The notes under the pieces: model-generated | Told to the model about the DNA's origin: nothing | What the model saw: the letters and a program-made list of their open reading frames with translations, nothing else | Databases searched by the model: none | Part shown: piece after piece, positions 1 to 7,368 of the stretch | Layout: every line of letters starts with the position of its first letter | How positions within the stretch are numbered: the stretch's first letter is position 1 | NCBI GenBank assembly: GCA_964591175.1 | Contig: CAZQAF010000003.1 | Location: forward strand, 33,314 to 97,313 | DNA length: 64,000 nt | Direction: 5' to 3' | Origin: UBA11574 sp964591175 | Lineage (GTDB): Bacteria > Desulfobacterota > Desulfobacteria > Desulfobacterales > UBA11574 | Made by a program: the position numbers and the translations under genes

Positions 1-2
1 CC

Positions 3-1070
3 GAAGAGGTCAAGCATACCATTGAAAATTTACATGAATTCCTTATCGTTCAGTCGGAGCTGGATTATCTCAGGGATAAATTCTGGAAATCCGACACATT
101 AGAACTTGTTCAAACCAGAAGTCCTCAAATGAAGCTGGTTTTTGACAAGGTACGTTCCGTCGCTCCCACCAGAAGCACGGTCTTGATTATCGGAGAAACC
201 GGGACAGGAAAAGGGGTATTGGCGAAACTGATTCACAGACACAGCCATCGAATGAATGAAAAGTTTATCAGCTTACACTGCGGTGCAATCCCGGACAACC
301 TTATTGAAAGCGAGCTATTCGGGCATGAAAAAGGGGCGTTTACCGGTGCAATAAGACGCAAACTCGGCAAATTTGAAATTGCTAAAGGGGGGACCATATT
401 TCTCGATGAAATCGGAACGATTTCTCCGGCATCACAAATAAAAATCTTACAGGTACTTCAAGACGGTATCTTCGAACGCGTGGGAGGGGAAGAAATTATC
501 CGGTCGAATGTGAGAATAATTGCTGCTACCAACATGAATCTTAAAGCAATGTGTGAGCAAGGAACGTTCAGAAAGGATCTTTATTACAGGCTGAATGTTT
601 TTCCCATCGAAATTCCGACGCTTACGGAAAGGAGGGAGGACATCCCTTATCTCGCGGAAATATTTTTAAAAAAAATGAACAAATTTCATCAAAAAAATAT
701 TCACGGCATACATCCACGGATAATAGAGGCGTTTAATAAATACACCTGGCCGGGCAACATCAGAGAACTGGAAAATCTCGTGGAACGCGCCTATATATTG
801 GAAACGACGCATATGCTTACCCCGGAAAGCTTTCCCGGCGAATTGTTTGATGCCGATGAAGCGTCAACCCATTTAAAAGTCAGCACTTCTTTTACTCTGG
901 AAGAGGTAAGGCGAAAGGCAATCGAAAATGTCGAAAGGCTGTATCTTAAGGAAATCCTCACTCAAAAAAACGGAAAAATAAAAGATACCGCAGAAATCGC
1001 CGGCATAAGCCCTCGCCAATTAAACAAGCTGATGAAAAAACACAGGCTTCGAAAAGAAGCGTTTAAATAA
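3..1070 (+). CDS. sigma-54-dependent transcriptional activator, 5' truncated by window edge
   Basis: The reading frame is open from the left edge, so the true start and any receiver or sensor domain lie outside the window. Numbering from the Met at position 129, the AAA+ domain shows Walker A GETGTGKG (about residues 22-29), the sigma-54-contacting loop GAFTGA (69-74) and Walker B FLDEIG (91-96). A Fis-type helix-turn-helix occupies the last 35 residues. Proteins of this family hydrolyse ATP to remodel sigma-54 RNA polymerase bound at -24/-12 promoters. A canonical promoter of that kind lies 360 bp downstream with paired palindromes between, so a local target is plausible but inferred. The family call is firm; the signal sensed is unknown. 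Confidence 0.93.
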   Translation, partial: EEVKHTIENLHEFLIVQSELDYLRDKFWKSDTLELVQTRSPQMKLVFDKVRSVAPTRSTVLIIGETGTGKGVLAKLIHRHSHRMNEKFISLHCGAIPDNLIESELFGHEKGAFTGAIRRKLGKFEIAKGGTIFLDEIGTISPASQIKILQVLQDGIFERVGGEEIIRSNVRIIAATNMNLKAMCEQGTFRKDLYYRLNVFPIEIPTLTERREDIPYLAEIFLKKMNKFHQKNIHGIHPRIIEAFNKYTWPGNIRELENLVERAYILETTHMLTPESFPGELFDADEASTHLKVSTSFTLEEVRRKAIENVERLYLKEILTQKNGKIKDTAEIAGISPRQLNKLMKKHRLRKEAFK

Positions 1071-1228
1071 CCACCCTCTGAATATACAATTTATTATCCC
1101 GATTTGCCGGAATGCCCAAAATAATACAATTTTTCATATTCCTATAGTTAAAACCTCAACACCTGCCCGGGCAAATTGGCAGATCCCATATTCGGTTCTT
1201 AAAAATTCGAAGTTTTAAAATCGAAGAA

Positions 1229-1271
1229 GAACTTTAAGTTCCGATAATTTAATTTGCGGAATTTTAAGTTC
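1229..1271. promoter_or_regulatory. paired 13-bp palindromic sites, candidate upstream activator sites
   Basis: GAACTTTAAGTTC (1229-1241) is a perfect palindrome around one central base. It recurs with a single change as GAATTTTAAGTTC at 1259-1271. The copies start exactly 30 bp apart, close to three helical turns, and lie about 160-200 bp upstream of the sigma-54 promoter at 1427. That is the usual arrangement for enhancer sites of a dimeric sigma-54 activator. A near-consensus IHF site (TTTCAAACGGTTA, 1291-1303) sits between sites and promoter. Binding by the adjacent activator is inference. Confidence 0.5.
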
Positions 1272-1426
1272 TTTTTATTATTCGATGTTATTTCAAACGG
1301 TTAATGTCTGTCAACGCGAATGATACCTTTAAGCGGTCTTTGCGGTTAATTTTATTGGAAGGCTTTCATTGGAATGATCATATGCTTTTTTCTTAAATAT
1401 CACTCTATTTCAATATGTTATGATTT

Positions 1427-1441
1427 TGGCACGAGGATTGC
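1427..1441 (+). promoter_or_regulatory. sigma-54 (-24/-12) promoter
   Basis: TGGCACG-AGGA-TTGC matches the sigma-54 consensus TGGCAC-N5-TTGC, with the invariant GG (1428-1429) and GC (1440-1441) separated by the required 10 bp. It would start transcription near 1453 and give a leader of about 190 nt before the zinc-ribbon gene at 1646. The neighbouring sigma-54 activator gene and paired palindromic sites strengthen the call. Confidence 0.8.
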
Positions 1442-1645
1442 TTTTTGATTACTTTATATTGCCTATGAATGTGAAAAAAATAGTTGAAGTTGATATTCCG
1501 AGCATTATTCTTTGAGCATATCTCCGGTGAAATAGGCGCTGACCCGGTGATATGTTGCCGATTTAAACGGGTGGGCATGACTCGGGGCGGGCACAGGAAG
1601 GGGACAATAATTTTCATCTTTATCATATAGGAATCACTTAACGTC

Positions 1646-1864
1646 ATGCAAACCAGAACATTAGAATGCATCCAATGCGGCAATTCTTTCGAACTGTCGA
1701 ATTCCGAACAGGAATATTACAGGCAAAGAGGTTTCGATGAACCCAGGCGATGCCCCGGGTGCCGAAAGAATAAACGGCGTGAACCCGATAACGATAACCG
1801 CAAATTTCGAAATAAAAAGAAAAAATATTATCGAATGAAATATGATGATGATTCAATATTATAG
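1646..1864 (+). CDS. small zinc-ribbon protein
   Basis: A 72-residue protein with two Cys-x2-Cys knuckles, CIQC near residue 8 and CPGC near residue 37, separated by a stretch rich in aromatic and charged residues (EYYRQRGF). This resembles the short 'probable zinc-ribbon' family found in many bacteria. The C-terminal third is strongly basic, with an RNKKKK run, and ends acidic, which would suit nucleic-acid binding. It is the first gene after the sigma-54 promoter at 1427. Its stop codon overlaps the ribosome-binding site of the next gene, so the two are probably translationally coupled. Function is not established. Confidence 0.72.
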   Translation: MQTRTLECIQCGNSFELSNSEQEYYRQRGFDEPRRCPGCRKNKRREPDNDNRKFRNKKKKYYRMKYDDDSIL

Positions 1865-1876
1865 GAGGATCAAGAT

Positions 1877-2044
1877 TTGAATACCAGCGACAGATTGTAT
1901 TTTTCAAAACATGCATTAGATTCTAACTTCGATGCTTATTCAGATGAATTGGATATATTCGAATTCGAAGATAATTTGGACCAAAAGCATATTTTTCGTG
2001 AAAATAATTTCGATGAGGTTGATGATGGTTTATGGGAAGAATAA
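1877..2044 (+). CDS. 55-residue acidic protein with TTG start
   Basis: A short frame starting with TTG at 1877 behind a very strong Shine-Dalgarno AGGAGG (1863-1868) that overlaps the TAG stop of the zinc-ribbon gene. The product is about one-third Asp and Glu, with many Phe and Asn residues, and has no recognisable domain. Strong ribosome-binding site, tight coupling and biased composition support a real gene. It is too small and begins with a rare start codon, so it is easily missed. I do not recognise the family. A partner of the basic zinc-ribbon protein encoded immediately upstream is one guess from the opposite charges. Confidence 0.5.
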   Translation: MNTSDRLYFSKHALDSNFDAYSDELDIFEFEDNLDQKHIFRENNFDEVDDGLWEE

Positions 2045-2065
2045 TCACCGGGACCTTAATGAAAA

Positions 2066-2428
2066 ATGAATCAAGAACAACTGACCTATTTTAAAAATAT
2101 CCTGGAAAACTGGCTCCACGAACTGTTGCATCATGCCGATGATTCAGTGGGCGGATTATTAGTGTCAGAATCTTCCATGCCGGATCTGCTCGATCGCGCG
2201 ACTTTTGAGGCGACCCACGACTTTAAACTGCGTATTCTTGATCGGGAAAGCATCTTGATTAACAAAATCAGGCAATCATTGGCAGATATCGAAAACGGTG
2301 AATATGGTATCTGCCAAATATGTGGCGGCGATATTTCCATCGAACGCCTGAAAGCCAGGCCTGTTGCCCATCATTGCATTAAATGTAAAACCCGAATGGA
2401 AGCCAAGGAGCGGTTGACCGGCACGTAA
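2066..2428 (+). CDS. dksA: DksA/TraR family C4 zinc-finger protein
   Basis: At 120 residues this has the DksA layout. An N-terminal helical part carries the tip motif DxxDxA (DLLDRA, near residues 40-45) that reaches into the RNA polymerase secondary channel. A C4 zinc finger follows (CQIC ... CIKC, about residues 83-107) and then a short basic tail. DksA-type proteins act with ppGpp to reset transcription during starvation. The gene begins 21 bp after the acidic TTG-start gene and probably belongs to the same sigma-54-driven unit. It is shorter than the E. coli protein (151 residues), so a DksA paralogue is possible. Confidence 0.87.
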   Translation: MNQEQLTYFKNILENWLHELLHHADDSVGGLLVSESSMPDLLDRATFEATHDFKLRILDRESILINKIRQSLADIENGEYGICQICGGDISIERLKARPVAHHCIKCKTRMEAKERLTGT

Positions 2429-2738
2429 TGTACAGTTGAAGAGCACCTTGCAACCCCGGTGAACCGGGATTTTCACCATACGGTATATTCGGGCAGGCCC
2501 GCTTCGGGCTAACAAGATGCAGCGCCGCTATGGCAGGATTCAATGCAAGGAATTTTGCCTATTTTAGATTCGCTTGATAGCCCGTCAGCTTCGTTTAAGC
2601 GGGATTTCCGCACACAGCATAACCGAGACAAGTCCGCTGCGCTCAAACAAACTCCGGAGAATGCGCTCGCTGCTGCCGGTCCAATAAAGCGGATCAAAGG
2701 AATAACTTTTTACGAAAATTCATAAAAAAGGAGATGGT
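2429..2738. other. non-coding gap between dksA and the HU gene
   Basis: The 310-bp gap holds a short hairpin CCCGG-TGAA-CCGGG (2455-2468) followed by ATTTTC, a weak terminator candidate for dksA, and a second small hairpin around 2476-2490 (GCCCG-CTT-CGGGC). A 60-codon frame at 2543-2725 has no convincing start signal or family resemblance and I leave it out. A promoter for HU is expected here but none stands out. Confidence 0.4.
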
Positions 2739-3008
2739 ATGAACAAAGGAGATTTGATCAATGAAGTGGCAAAAGTCGTCAGCACAAAAAAGGAAGCTCA
2801 AGCAGCCGTGGATTGTGTGCTGGACTCGGTTATTAAAACACTCAAAAAAGGACAAGATGTTGCGTTAGTGGGTTTCGGCACATTTAAAGTCGTAAAAAGA
2901 AAAGCCAGAAAAGGCCGAAATCCTGCAACCGGTGAAGAAATAGATATTAAAGCGACCAATGCACCGAAATTCGTTCCGGGCAAAGCCTTAAAAGAAGCTG
3001 TAAAATAA
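2739..3008 (+). CDS. hup: HU family nucleoid-associated DNA-binding protein
   Basis: The 89-residue protein matches bacterial HU over its full length: N-terminal helices (MNKGDLINEVA), the GFGTF turn, and the DNA-intercalating beta-arm with the hallmark RNPATG motif near residue 65. HU dimers bend and compact DNA and help regulators and replication proteins. A strong Shine-Dalgarno AAAAAGGAGA lies just upstream of the ATG. A GC-rich inverted repeat (CGGCGGCG / CGCCGCCG, 3075-3104) follows the gene and may stop transcription, although no clear U-tract follows. Confidence 0.95.
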   Translation: MNKGDLINEVAKVVSTKKEAQAAVDCVLDSVIKTLKKGQDVALVGFGTFKVVKRKARKGRNPATGEEIDIKATNAPKFVPGKALKEAVK

Positions 3009-3180
3009 GTATACGAAGGGTTGGGCCGTATGGCATAATTACCCATGGTGCCGATATGCCTTTTCTCTTTTCATCGGCGGCGAAGGATATGGCCCCCGCC
3101 GCCGGTGAATCGATTTAAAAGGATTTCGGGCATTGTAAATCGATTTTGTCGACCGTAAAAATTCTTTGATTGATTAAACA

Positions 3181-3456
3181 ATGAAGTTGCACCCTATCAA
3201 AATGGATAATATGCAAGGATCTTATAAAAAAATCAAAGGAGTTTTACTTCCTGTCAGATGGGATGATAACGGAAGTGTACAAGACATCGCCCTGTATGCA
3301 GATGACGAAAATGAATACATTATCGTAAAAAACATAAAAAGCAAGGAAATGCTCAAAATGCTTCGACAGCAAGTAGAATTATACGGGACGGTTCAGTTTA
3401 AAAATGGAAAAAATATCATTCTTGTTGAAAGATTTTCACAAGAACCCGACGAGTAA
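3181..3456 (+). CDS. small conserved-type protein of unknown function
   Basis: A 91-residue protein starting at the ATG at 3181. It alternates beta-strand-like segments with charged turns (GVLLPVRWDDNG, ENEYIIVKN, GTVQFKNGKNII), which suggests a small all-beta fold, perhaps OB- or SH3-like. There is no signal peptide or Cys motif. It stands alone between HU and a convergent metallo-hydrolase gene. The codon use and protein-like pattern support a real gene. I do not recognise the family and assign no function. Confidence 0.6.
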   Translation: MKLHPIKMDNMQGSYKKIKGVLLPVRWDDNGSVQDIALYADDENEYIIVKNIKSKEMLKMLRQQVELYGTVQFKNGKNIILVERFSQEPDE

Positions 3457-3507
3457 AAATCCTGTATCTTCTTTTCCGGATTCAAGACTTTGGCCATCGA
3501 ATACCGG

Positions 3508-4428
3508 TTAAAGCTCAATTTCCATCCCCTCCTTGGCCACCACGATATTTAGATCCCTTTGATTTTTCACGAGCTTTTGACAGTGCTTTTCAAGTAAAAT
3601 CAATTCCTTGTCGGTCCGAAGGGGGTCGTGATGAAAAAGAACGACTTTTTTGACATTGGCCGCGAGGGCGGATTCAATGGCGTGCTCAAAAAATGAATGC
3701 CCCCAGCCTATTTTTGATGAAATATATTCTTCCCTTGTATATTGACAATCATGAATGAGAATATCCGCATCTCGATAAAAATCGAGTAATTTTTCATTTT
3801 CTTTCCGCGCTGCTTCTTCTCCTTCAACATGAACGATGGGATCAATATCCGCAGTTTTTTCGTCCATGGAAAAGATGTTCCTAAAAGGCTCCGTGTCGTA
3901 GGCGGTGCACAATACTTTACCGTCAAATTCAAATCGGTATCCGAGACAAAGCAGCGGATGATTCAAATATTTTGTTTTCAACGTGATCCCGTCTCCAAGA
4001 TCCATTTTGCTTTCACCGAGCTGAAAGTACTTGATATCTGCCCTAAGCTCGCCATGGAGCACCGGAAAGTAACGGTAACGTAAAAGATCGCCGATAATTT
4101 TTTCAAGGGAATCGTCTTCAAAGGTTATCGGTCCGTAAACTTTCAGTGTCGTACCCGGAATATAAATGGGTCTGAAAAAAGGAAAGCCGATGATATGATC
4201 CCAGTGGGTGTGGGTTATGAATATTTCGGTATTTATGGGACCTTTCTTAATATCTTCTGATACGAGACGATTTCCCAGCGGATGAATCCCGGTTCCGGCA
4301 TCAATGATGATCAGTCTGTTTTTTTCACTGAACCGTAATTCCAAGCAAGGGGTGTTGCCCCCGAATTCCACCGTACTCGGTCCGGGGTATGCAATAGAAC
4401 CGCGTACACCCCAGAAGCGAAGCTTCAT
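3508..4428 (-). CDS. metallo-beta-lactamase-fold hydrolase
   Basis: A 306-residue protein beginning at the ATG at 4428, chosen because GGAGGTGA precedes it directly; an in-frame upstream start would overlap the HDOD gene. It begins MKLRFWGVRGS, typical of the subgroup that includes RNase Z-like and class II cyclic-nucleotide phosphodiesterase-like enzymes. It carries the di-metal motif HTHWDH at residues 73-78, with further ligands expected from the later His and Asp residues (HDCQYT, FHHDP). The substrate is unknown. It sits 10 bp after an HDOD gene on the same strand, a pairing that suggests a signalling role. Confidence 0.82.
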   Translation of the reverse strand: MKLRFWGVRGSIAYPGPSTVEFGGNTPCLELRFSEKNRLIIIDAGTGIHPLGNRLVSEDIKKGPINTEIFITHTHWDHIIGFPFFRPIYIPGTTLKVYGPITFEDDSLEKIIGDLLRYRYFPVLHGELRADIKYFQLGESKMDLGDGITLKTKYLNHPLLCLGYRFEFDGKVLCTAYDTEPFRNIFSMDEKTADIDPIVHVEGEEAARKENEKLLDFYRDADILIHDCQYTREEYISSKIGWGHSFFEHAIESALAANVKKVVLFHHDPLRTDKELILLEKHCQKLVKNQRDLNIVVAKEGMEIEL

Positions 4429-4438
4429 GGTCACCTCC

Positions 4439-5347
4439 TCAGCCGGCAACTTTTAGAAATATCTGAGCCTTTTCTATCTCTTGCTCAACCTCACCGTTAA
4501 ACCCATCAATATCATAAAATGACAATTCCGCACTATCCCCGAAATACTGCATCGCTTCAGGGTTGACATCTTCCATATAGTGATTTCCGGAAAAGCCGAT
4601 TCGGGCGCTGTTTGCATAATAGTCCGAAAGAATAACGGTAAAAAGTATATCGTTCTGGACACCTTGATATGTTTCCGGGGTGTGATGATAGGTTATGGTA
4701 TCTGAAATTTCTTCTCCCAGTTTCCACTTTTCAGCAATAAGATTTCCAACGTGGGTATGATCAATTCCAAGGCACTTTTTTTCAGAAATAAAAAGCGGTT
4801 GAGGCTCTTTTTTCGGAACTTCCAGGATATTCATGTATTCATTTGCAAATTTGCTGTTTAATGGTATTTTACCGATGTCATGCAAAAGCCCTGCAATGAA
4901 GTATCCCTCCAGCAGCCTATCATCTATTTTACGTTTTTTGGCGACCAACTTGGCGATTACCCCGACGCCGAGGGAGTGCTCCCAGAACATATCCATGTTC
5001 AAAGCCCGAAAGTTTTGGCGTTTTCCAAAGGTGTTCAACACGGTAGCGCCGAGAACCAGATTTTTAACTGTATTCATCCCCACCATAATAACAGCTCGAA
5101 CCGGAGAGATGATTTCGCGGGTGAGACCAAAATAGGCGGAATTGACCAGCTGCATAATTTTTCCCGTCAATACAGGATCCAGGCTGATGACTTTGGTTAA
5201 ATCCGTCGGCGAGGTATTTGACTCTGCGCAGATTTCCAAAACTTTGTCGATGGTTGAAGGGAAGGGAGGCAATTCCCTGATATAATGATCGAGTATTGTT
5301 AATCTTTGACAATATTCCAACGGTTGACCATTACCCTTTGAATACAT
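4439..5347 (-). CDS. HDOD domain protein
   Basis: This 302-residue protein is a single HDOD domain with the typical opening (ELPPFPSTIDKVLEIC), the middle block LDPVLTGKIMQLVNSAYFG and a retained HD-type motif LLHDIGK. HDOD proteins are regulatory relatives of HD-GYP phosphodiesterases and take part in signalling, motility and stress control. The gene ends 11 bp before the start of the metallo-hydrolase gene and the two should form one operon. No receiver or output domain is fused. The specific role is unknown. Confidence 0.88.
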   Translation of the reverse strand: MYSKGNGQPLEYCQRLTILDHYIRELPPFPSTIDKVLEICAESNTSPTDLTKVISLDPVLTGKIMQLVNSAYFGLTREIISPVRAVIMVGMNTVKNLVLGATVLNTFGKRQNFRALNMDMFWEHSLGVGVIAKLVAKKRKIDDRLLEGYFIAGLLHDIGKIPLNSKFANEYMNILEVPKKEPQPLFISEKKCLGIDHTHVGNLIAEKWKLGEEISDTITYHHTPETYQGVQNDILFTVILSDYYANSARIGFSGNHYMEDVNPEAMQYFGDSAELSFYDIDGFNGEVEQEIEKAQIFLKVAG

Positions 5348-5557
5348 TTAGTCTATAACGGCATTTTCCCAAGAGGAGATCAGTAGACGATCTATTCAAT
5401 TTATCGACATCCTGATTAAAAACTTGAATCAATTGTATGGGTGCGGACTTAAATAACGTGCTATTTGCTTAAATTGATTTATCAGGGCATATTGCTGTAA
5501 ATAGAGCACAATATATAGCAACTTATTTTAATAAAGTACAATATATTCTAATTCAAT

Positions 5558-5617
5558 AAAATTATATATAAATTATATATAATTTTACTTGACACAAAAG
5601 GATGACAAGTTTATGAT
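5558..5617 (+). promoter_or_regulatory. promoter with AT-rich palindrome upstream of the XRE gene
   Basis: TTGACA (5589-5594) and TATGAT (5612-5617) are separated by exactly 17 bp and lie 49 bp before the XRE start codon. Immediately upstream, 5558-5586 is a 29-bp near-perfect palindrome of A and T whose two arms read AAAATTATATATAA. The remainder of the 318-bp gap (5348-5665) is AT-rich and holds two further copies of ACAATATAT. The palindrome is a plausible operator for autoregulation, but AT-rich DNA makes chance symmetry likely. Confidence 0.6.
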
Positions 5618-5665
5618 ATAACTATTAAATATATAAAAAAACAATACGGCGGAAAATTTTCTTCC

Positions 5666-5863
5666 ATGAGCAAAAATCACTTAAAGGAAATTAGAGAATC
5701 ATTAATGATGAGCAAGGCCGAGCTCTCCAGAAAAGCCGGCATATCACCCATTACCATCACCCGGATCGAGCAGGGGATGCCTTGCAGAATGGAAACAAAG
5801 CGTAAAATACTTCTATCTTTGGGGTATAAAATTTCCGATAGGAATAAAATTTTTTCGGATTAA
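5666..5863 (+). CDS. small XRE-type helix-turn-helix regulator
   Basis: A 65-residue protein that is essentially one Cro/CI-type helix-turn-helix (LKEIRESLMMSKAELSRKAG, then ISPITITRIEQG). The last 15 residues form a short tail. Such stand-alone HTH proteins occur in Desulfobacterota as small regulators, often near genes for type IV pili or cell-cycle functions. It is monocistronic and convergent with the LysM gene. Its own promoter has a near-perfect TTGACA-N17-TATGAT layout. The target is unknown; autoregulation is inferred from the adjacent palindrome. Confidence 0.82.
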   Translation: MSKNHLKEIRESLMMSKAELSRKAGISPITITRIEQGMPCRMETKRKILLSLGYKISDRNKIFSD

Positions 5864-5878
5864 CAATTAAGGCAGAGT

Positions 5879-6526
5879 TCAAGGATTTATCTTAAGTTTT
5901 TGTCCGGGGTGGATGACACTTCCGCCACTTAGTTTGTTGATTTTTTGCAATTGTTTCACTGTCACGCCGTATCGACGGCCGATGGTATAGAGTGTTTCAC
6001 CGGATTTAACAACATGATATCGGTTCTTCAGCGTTCTCTCGGATATTTTTACAGTTTTTGAAGATGTTGTTTTTCGTACTCCAGCCTTTAACACCTGTTG
6101 TTTGAGCTTTCCAAATTCTTTCGAGATCTGATCCATCCTTGCCGTCAATGTTTTTTCCGAACGATCAAAGCGGGTCTTGAGCTGTTCGACCGATTGGGAC
6201 TGTTCTCCAATTTGCGCCATTCCGTAACGCATGGCCTCCAATTTCTGACCCTTTTCTTCAACGCTCTTAACGCGATCTTCCAATGCATTGAGCCTGTTTT
6301 CAAACCGGGCCATCTTGTTTCTGGCAAATAACAACAGCAAAAGAATCAATAAAATTAAAAAGCCGATGCCCAATTTTGATAAAGGGATTTTTTCAGAAAT
6401 TTTGGGAGCATTCGTTCCGAATTTTACCTTCTTTTTCTCTTTGAATAGAGAAAATTGTTCGTTATCATCAACATCATTCGAAACGCCTTTAAACCTATCC
6501 ATCCTGTCATCGTCATTTTGTGTCAT
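5879..6526 (-). CDS. membrane-anchored coiled-coil LysM protein
   Basis: The 215-residue protein has a polar N-terminus of about 47 residues, one hydrophobic segment (about 48-68, GIGFLILLILLLLLF), a heptad-rich coiled coil (about 70-150) and a C-terminal LysM domain (about 168-213, YHVVKSGETLYTIGRRYGV). The order indicates a type II membrane protein that projects a peptidoglycan-binding LysM module into the periplasm. It may help cell-wall remodelling or division; the precise role is unknown. It is monocistronic and converges on the XRE gene. Confidence 0.85.
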   Translation of the reverse strand: MTQNDDDRMDRFKGVSNDVDDNEQFSLFKEKKKVKFGTNAPKISEKIPLSKLGIGFLILLILLLLLFARNKMARFENRLNALEDRVKSVEEKGQKLEAMRYGMAQIGEQSQSVEQLKTRFDRSEKTLTARMDQISKEFGKLKQQVLKAGVRKTTSSKTVKISERTLKNRYHVVKSGETLYTIGRRYGVTVKQLQKINKLSGGSVIHPGQKLKINP

Positions 6527-6733
6527 GGCAAAGCCTTAAAAAATTAGGGTTATTTATACTTTTTTGCTCAAATTAAAAACCTGTAGCATAATTTTTCGGC
6601 AATTGAAAGAACCGGTTTCACAAAAAAGAAAAATGACAGCAAAAAACGAAATATGAATCAGAACCTTCGATCATATACCTTCAGCAATCAGCCTATTATG
6701 CGAAACCAGATGCTTCCGCGCATATCACATTGT

Positions 6734-6782
6734 CTTACCTATAGAATTTTATTGACAAATTTTAGTATTCCTTATAGGTAAG
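6734..6782 (+). promoter_or_regulatory. promoter flanked by a 10-bp inverted repeat, upstream of the Hdr/FDH operon
   Basis: CTTACCTATA (6734-6743) and TATAGGTAAG (6773-6782) are exact inverted copies separated by 29 bp. A -35-like TTGACA lies between them at 6752-6757. The downstream arm overlaps the region expected for the -10 element (TATAGG, 15-bp spacer, or TAGGTA, 17-bp spacer). The arrangement suits a dimeric regulator that clamps the promoter of the operon beginning at 6852. The regulator is not identifiable from the site; it does not match a Rex or Fnr box. Confidence 0.5.
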
Positions 6783-6851
6783 AAATTTGTTTTTTTCAAT
6801 CCCAAGAAAATGAATTTCCTCAACACTGCTCTTTTTAAGGAGGATCGAACG

Positions 6852-7235
6852 ATGGCCAATGATGTAATCGGATCGGTTCTGGTTTTAGGAGGTGGAATTG
6901 CAGGAATGCAATCCGCTCTGGATCTCGCCAATGCAGGATATTACGTTTATCTCGTAGAAAAATCTCCGTCCATCGGCGGCGTTATGTCCCAACTGGACAA
7001 AACCTTCCCCACCAATGATTGCGCCATGTGAATTATCTCACCGAAACTGGTCGAGGTCGGCCGGCATCTGAACATTGAAATTATCACATATGCGGATCTG
7101 GAATCTGTTGAAGGATCCGTCGGGAACTTCAAAGTGAAGGTTAGAAAACGTGCCCGTAGTATCAATATGGATCTTTGCACGGGATGCGGCAACTGCGTTG
7201 AAAACTGCCCTGTTATGTATCAGGCGATCAGCTAA
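6852..7235 (+). CDS. hdrA: selenocysteine-containing N-terminal HdrA fragment
   Basis: The frame runs from the ATG at 6852, behind AAGGAGGA, through an in-frame UGA at 7029-7031 to TAA at 7233. Reading UGA as selenocysteine gives 127 residues with Sec at 60. The product contains the HdrA FAD-binding Rossmann start GGGIAGM, the block SIGGVMSQLDKTFPTNDCAM-U where HdrA proteins normally have DCSxC, and a [4Fe-4S] motif CTGCGNCVENCP. It stops where normal HdrA continues with the EYDAGL-type linker. That missing continuation is present in the protein starting at 9767. Without Sec it would be read as a 59-residue pseudogene. Two further Sec genes in the same operon argue for genuine recoding. Role inferred: FAD/Fe-S subunit of the Hdr-type complex. 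Confidence 0.78.
7029..7062 (+). promoter_or_regulatory. selenocysteine UGA with candidate bacterial SECIS in the hdrA fragment
   Basis: UGA at 7029-7031 is followed within 11 nt by CCGA-(12 nt)-TCGG, able to form a short hairpin whose loop contains GGTC. The size and distance fit bacterial SECIS elements, which must lie just downstream of the UGA. The stem is short, so the structural evidence is weaker than for fdhA. Confidence 0.45.
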
Positions 7236-7368
7236 TTTTATCGCCGTTGCTGTCTGTTATAATTGCAGTTTATGCTGAAAACCCGTTTTTTTGTTCAAAT
7301 GAATTGGAACGAAGACAATGGTACCTGACATTTAACCTTTTTACTTCATTGATAAGGGTTGTTCCGTT

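Noticed and set aside
1514..1530. Shared 13-mer CGGTGAAATAGGC downstream of both sigma-54-like promoters (also near 52860)
   Set aside because: Matches of 13 bp are expected by chance within a 64-kb window on both strands, and flanking sequences do not agree.
2543..2725. 60-residue plus-strand frame before the HU gene
   Set aside because: No ribosome-binding site, no similarity I can recognise, and it overlaps probable leader sequence of HU.
7029..7235. UGA in the hdrA fragment as a nonsense mutation and pseudogene
   Set aside because: The frame continues with perfect HdrA-like sequence to a [4Fe-4S] motif, UGA replaces a Cys codon of HdrA, and two other genes in the operon have UGA at known Sec positions.
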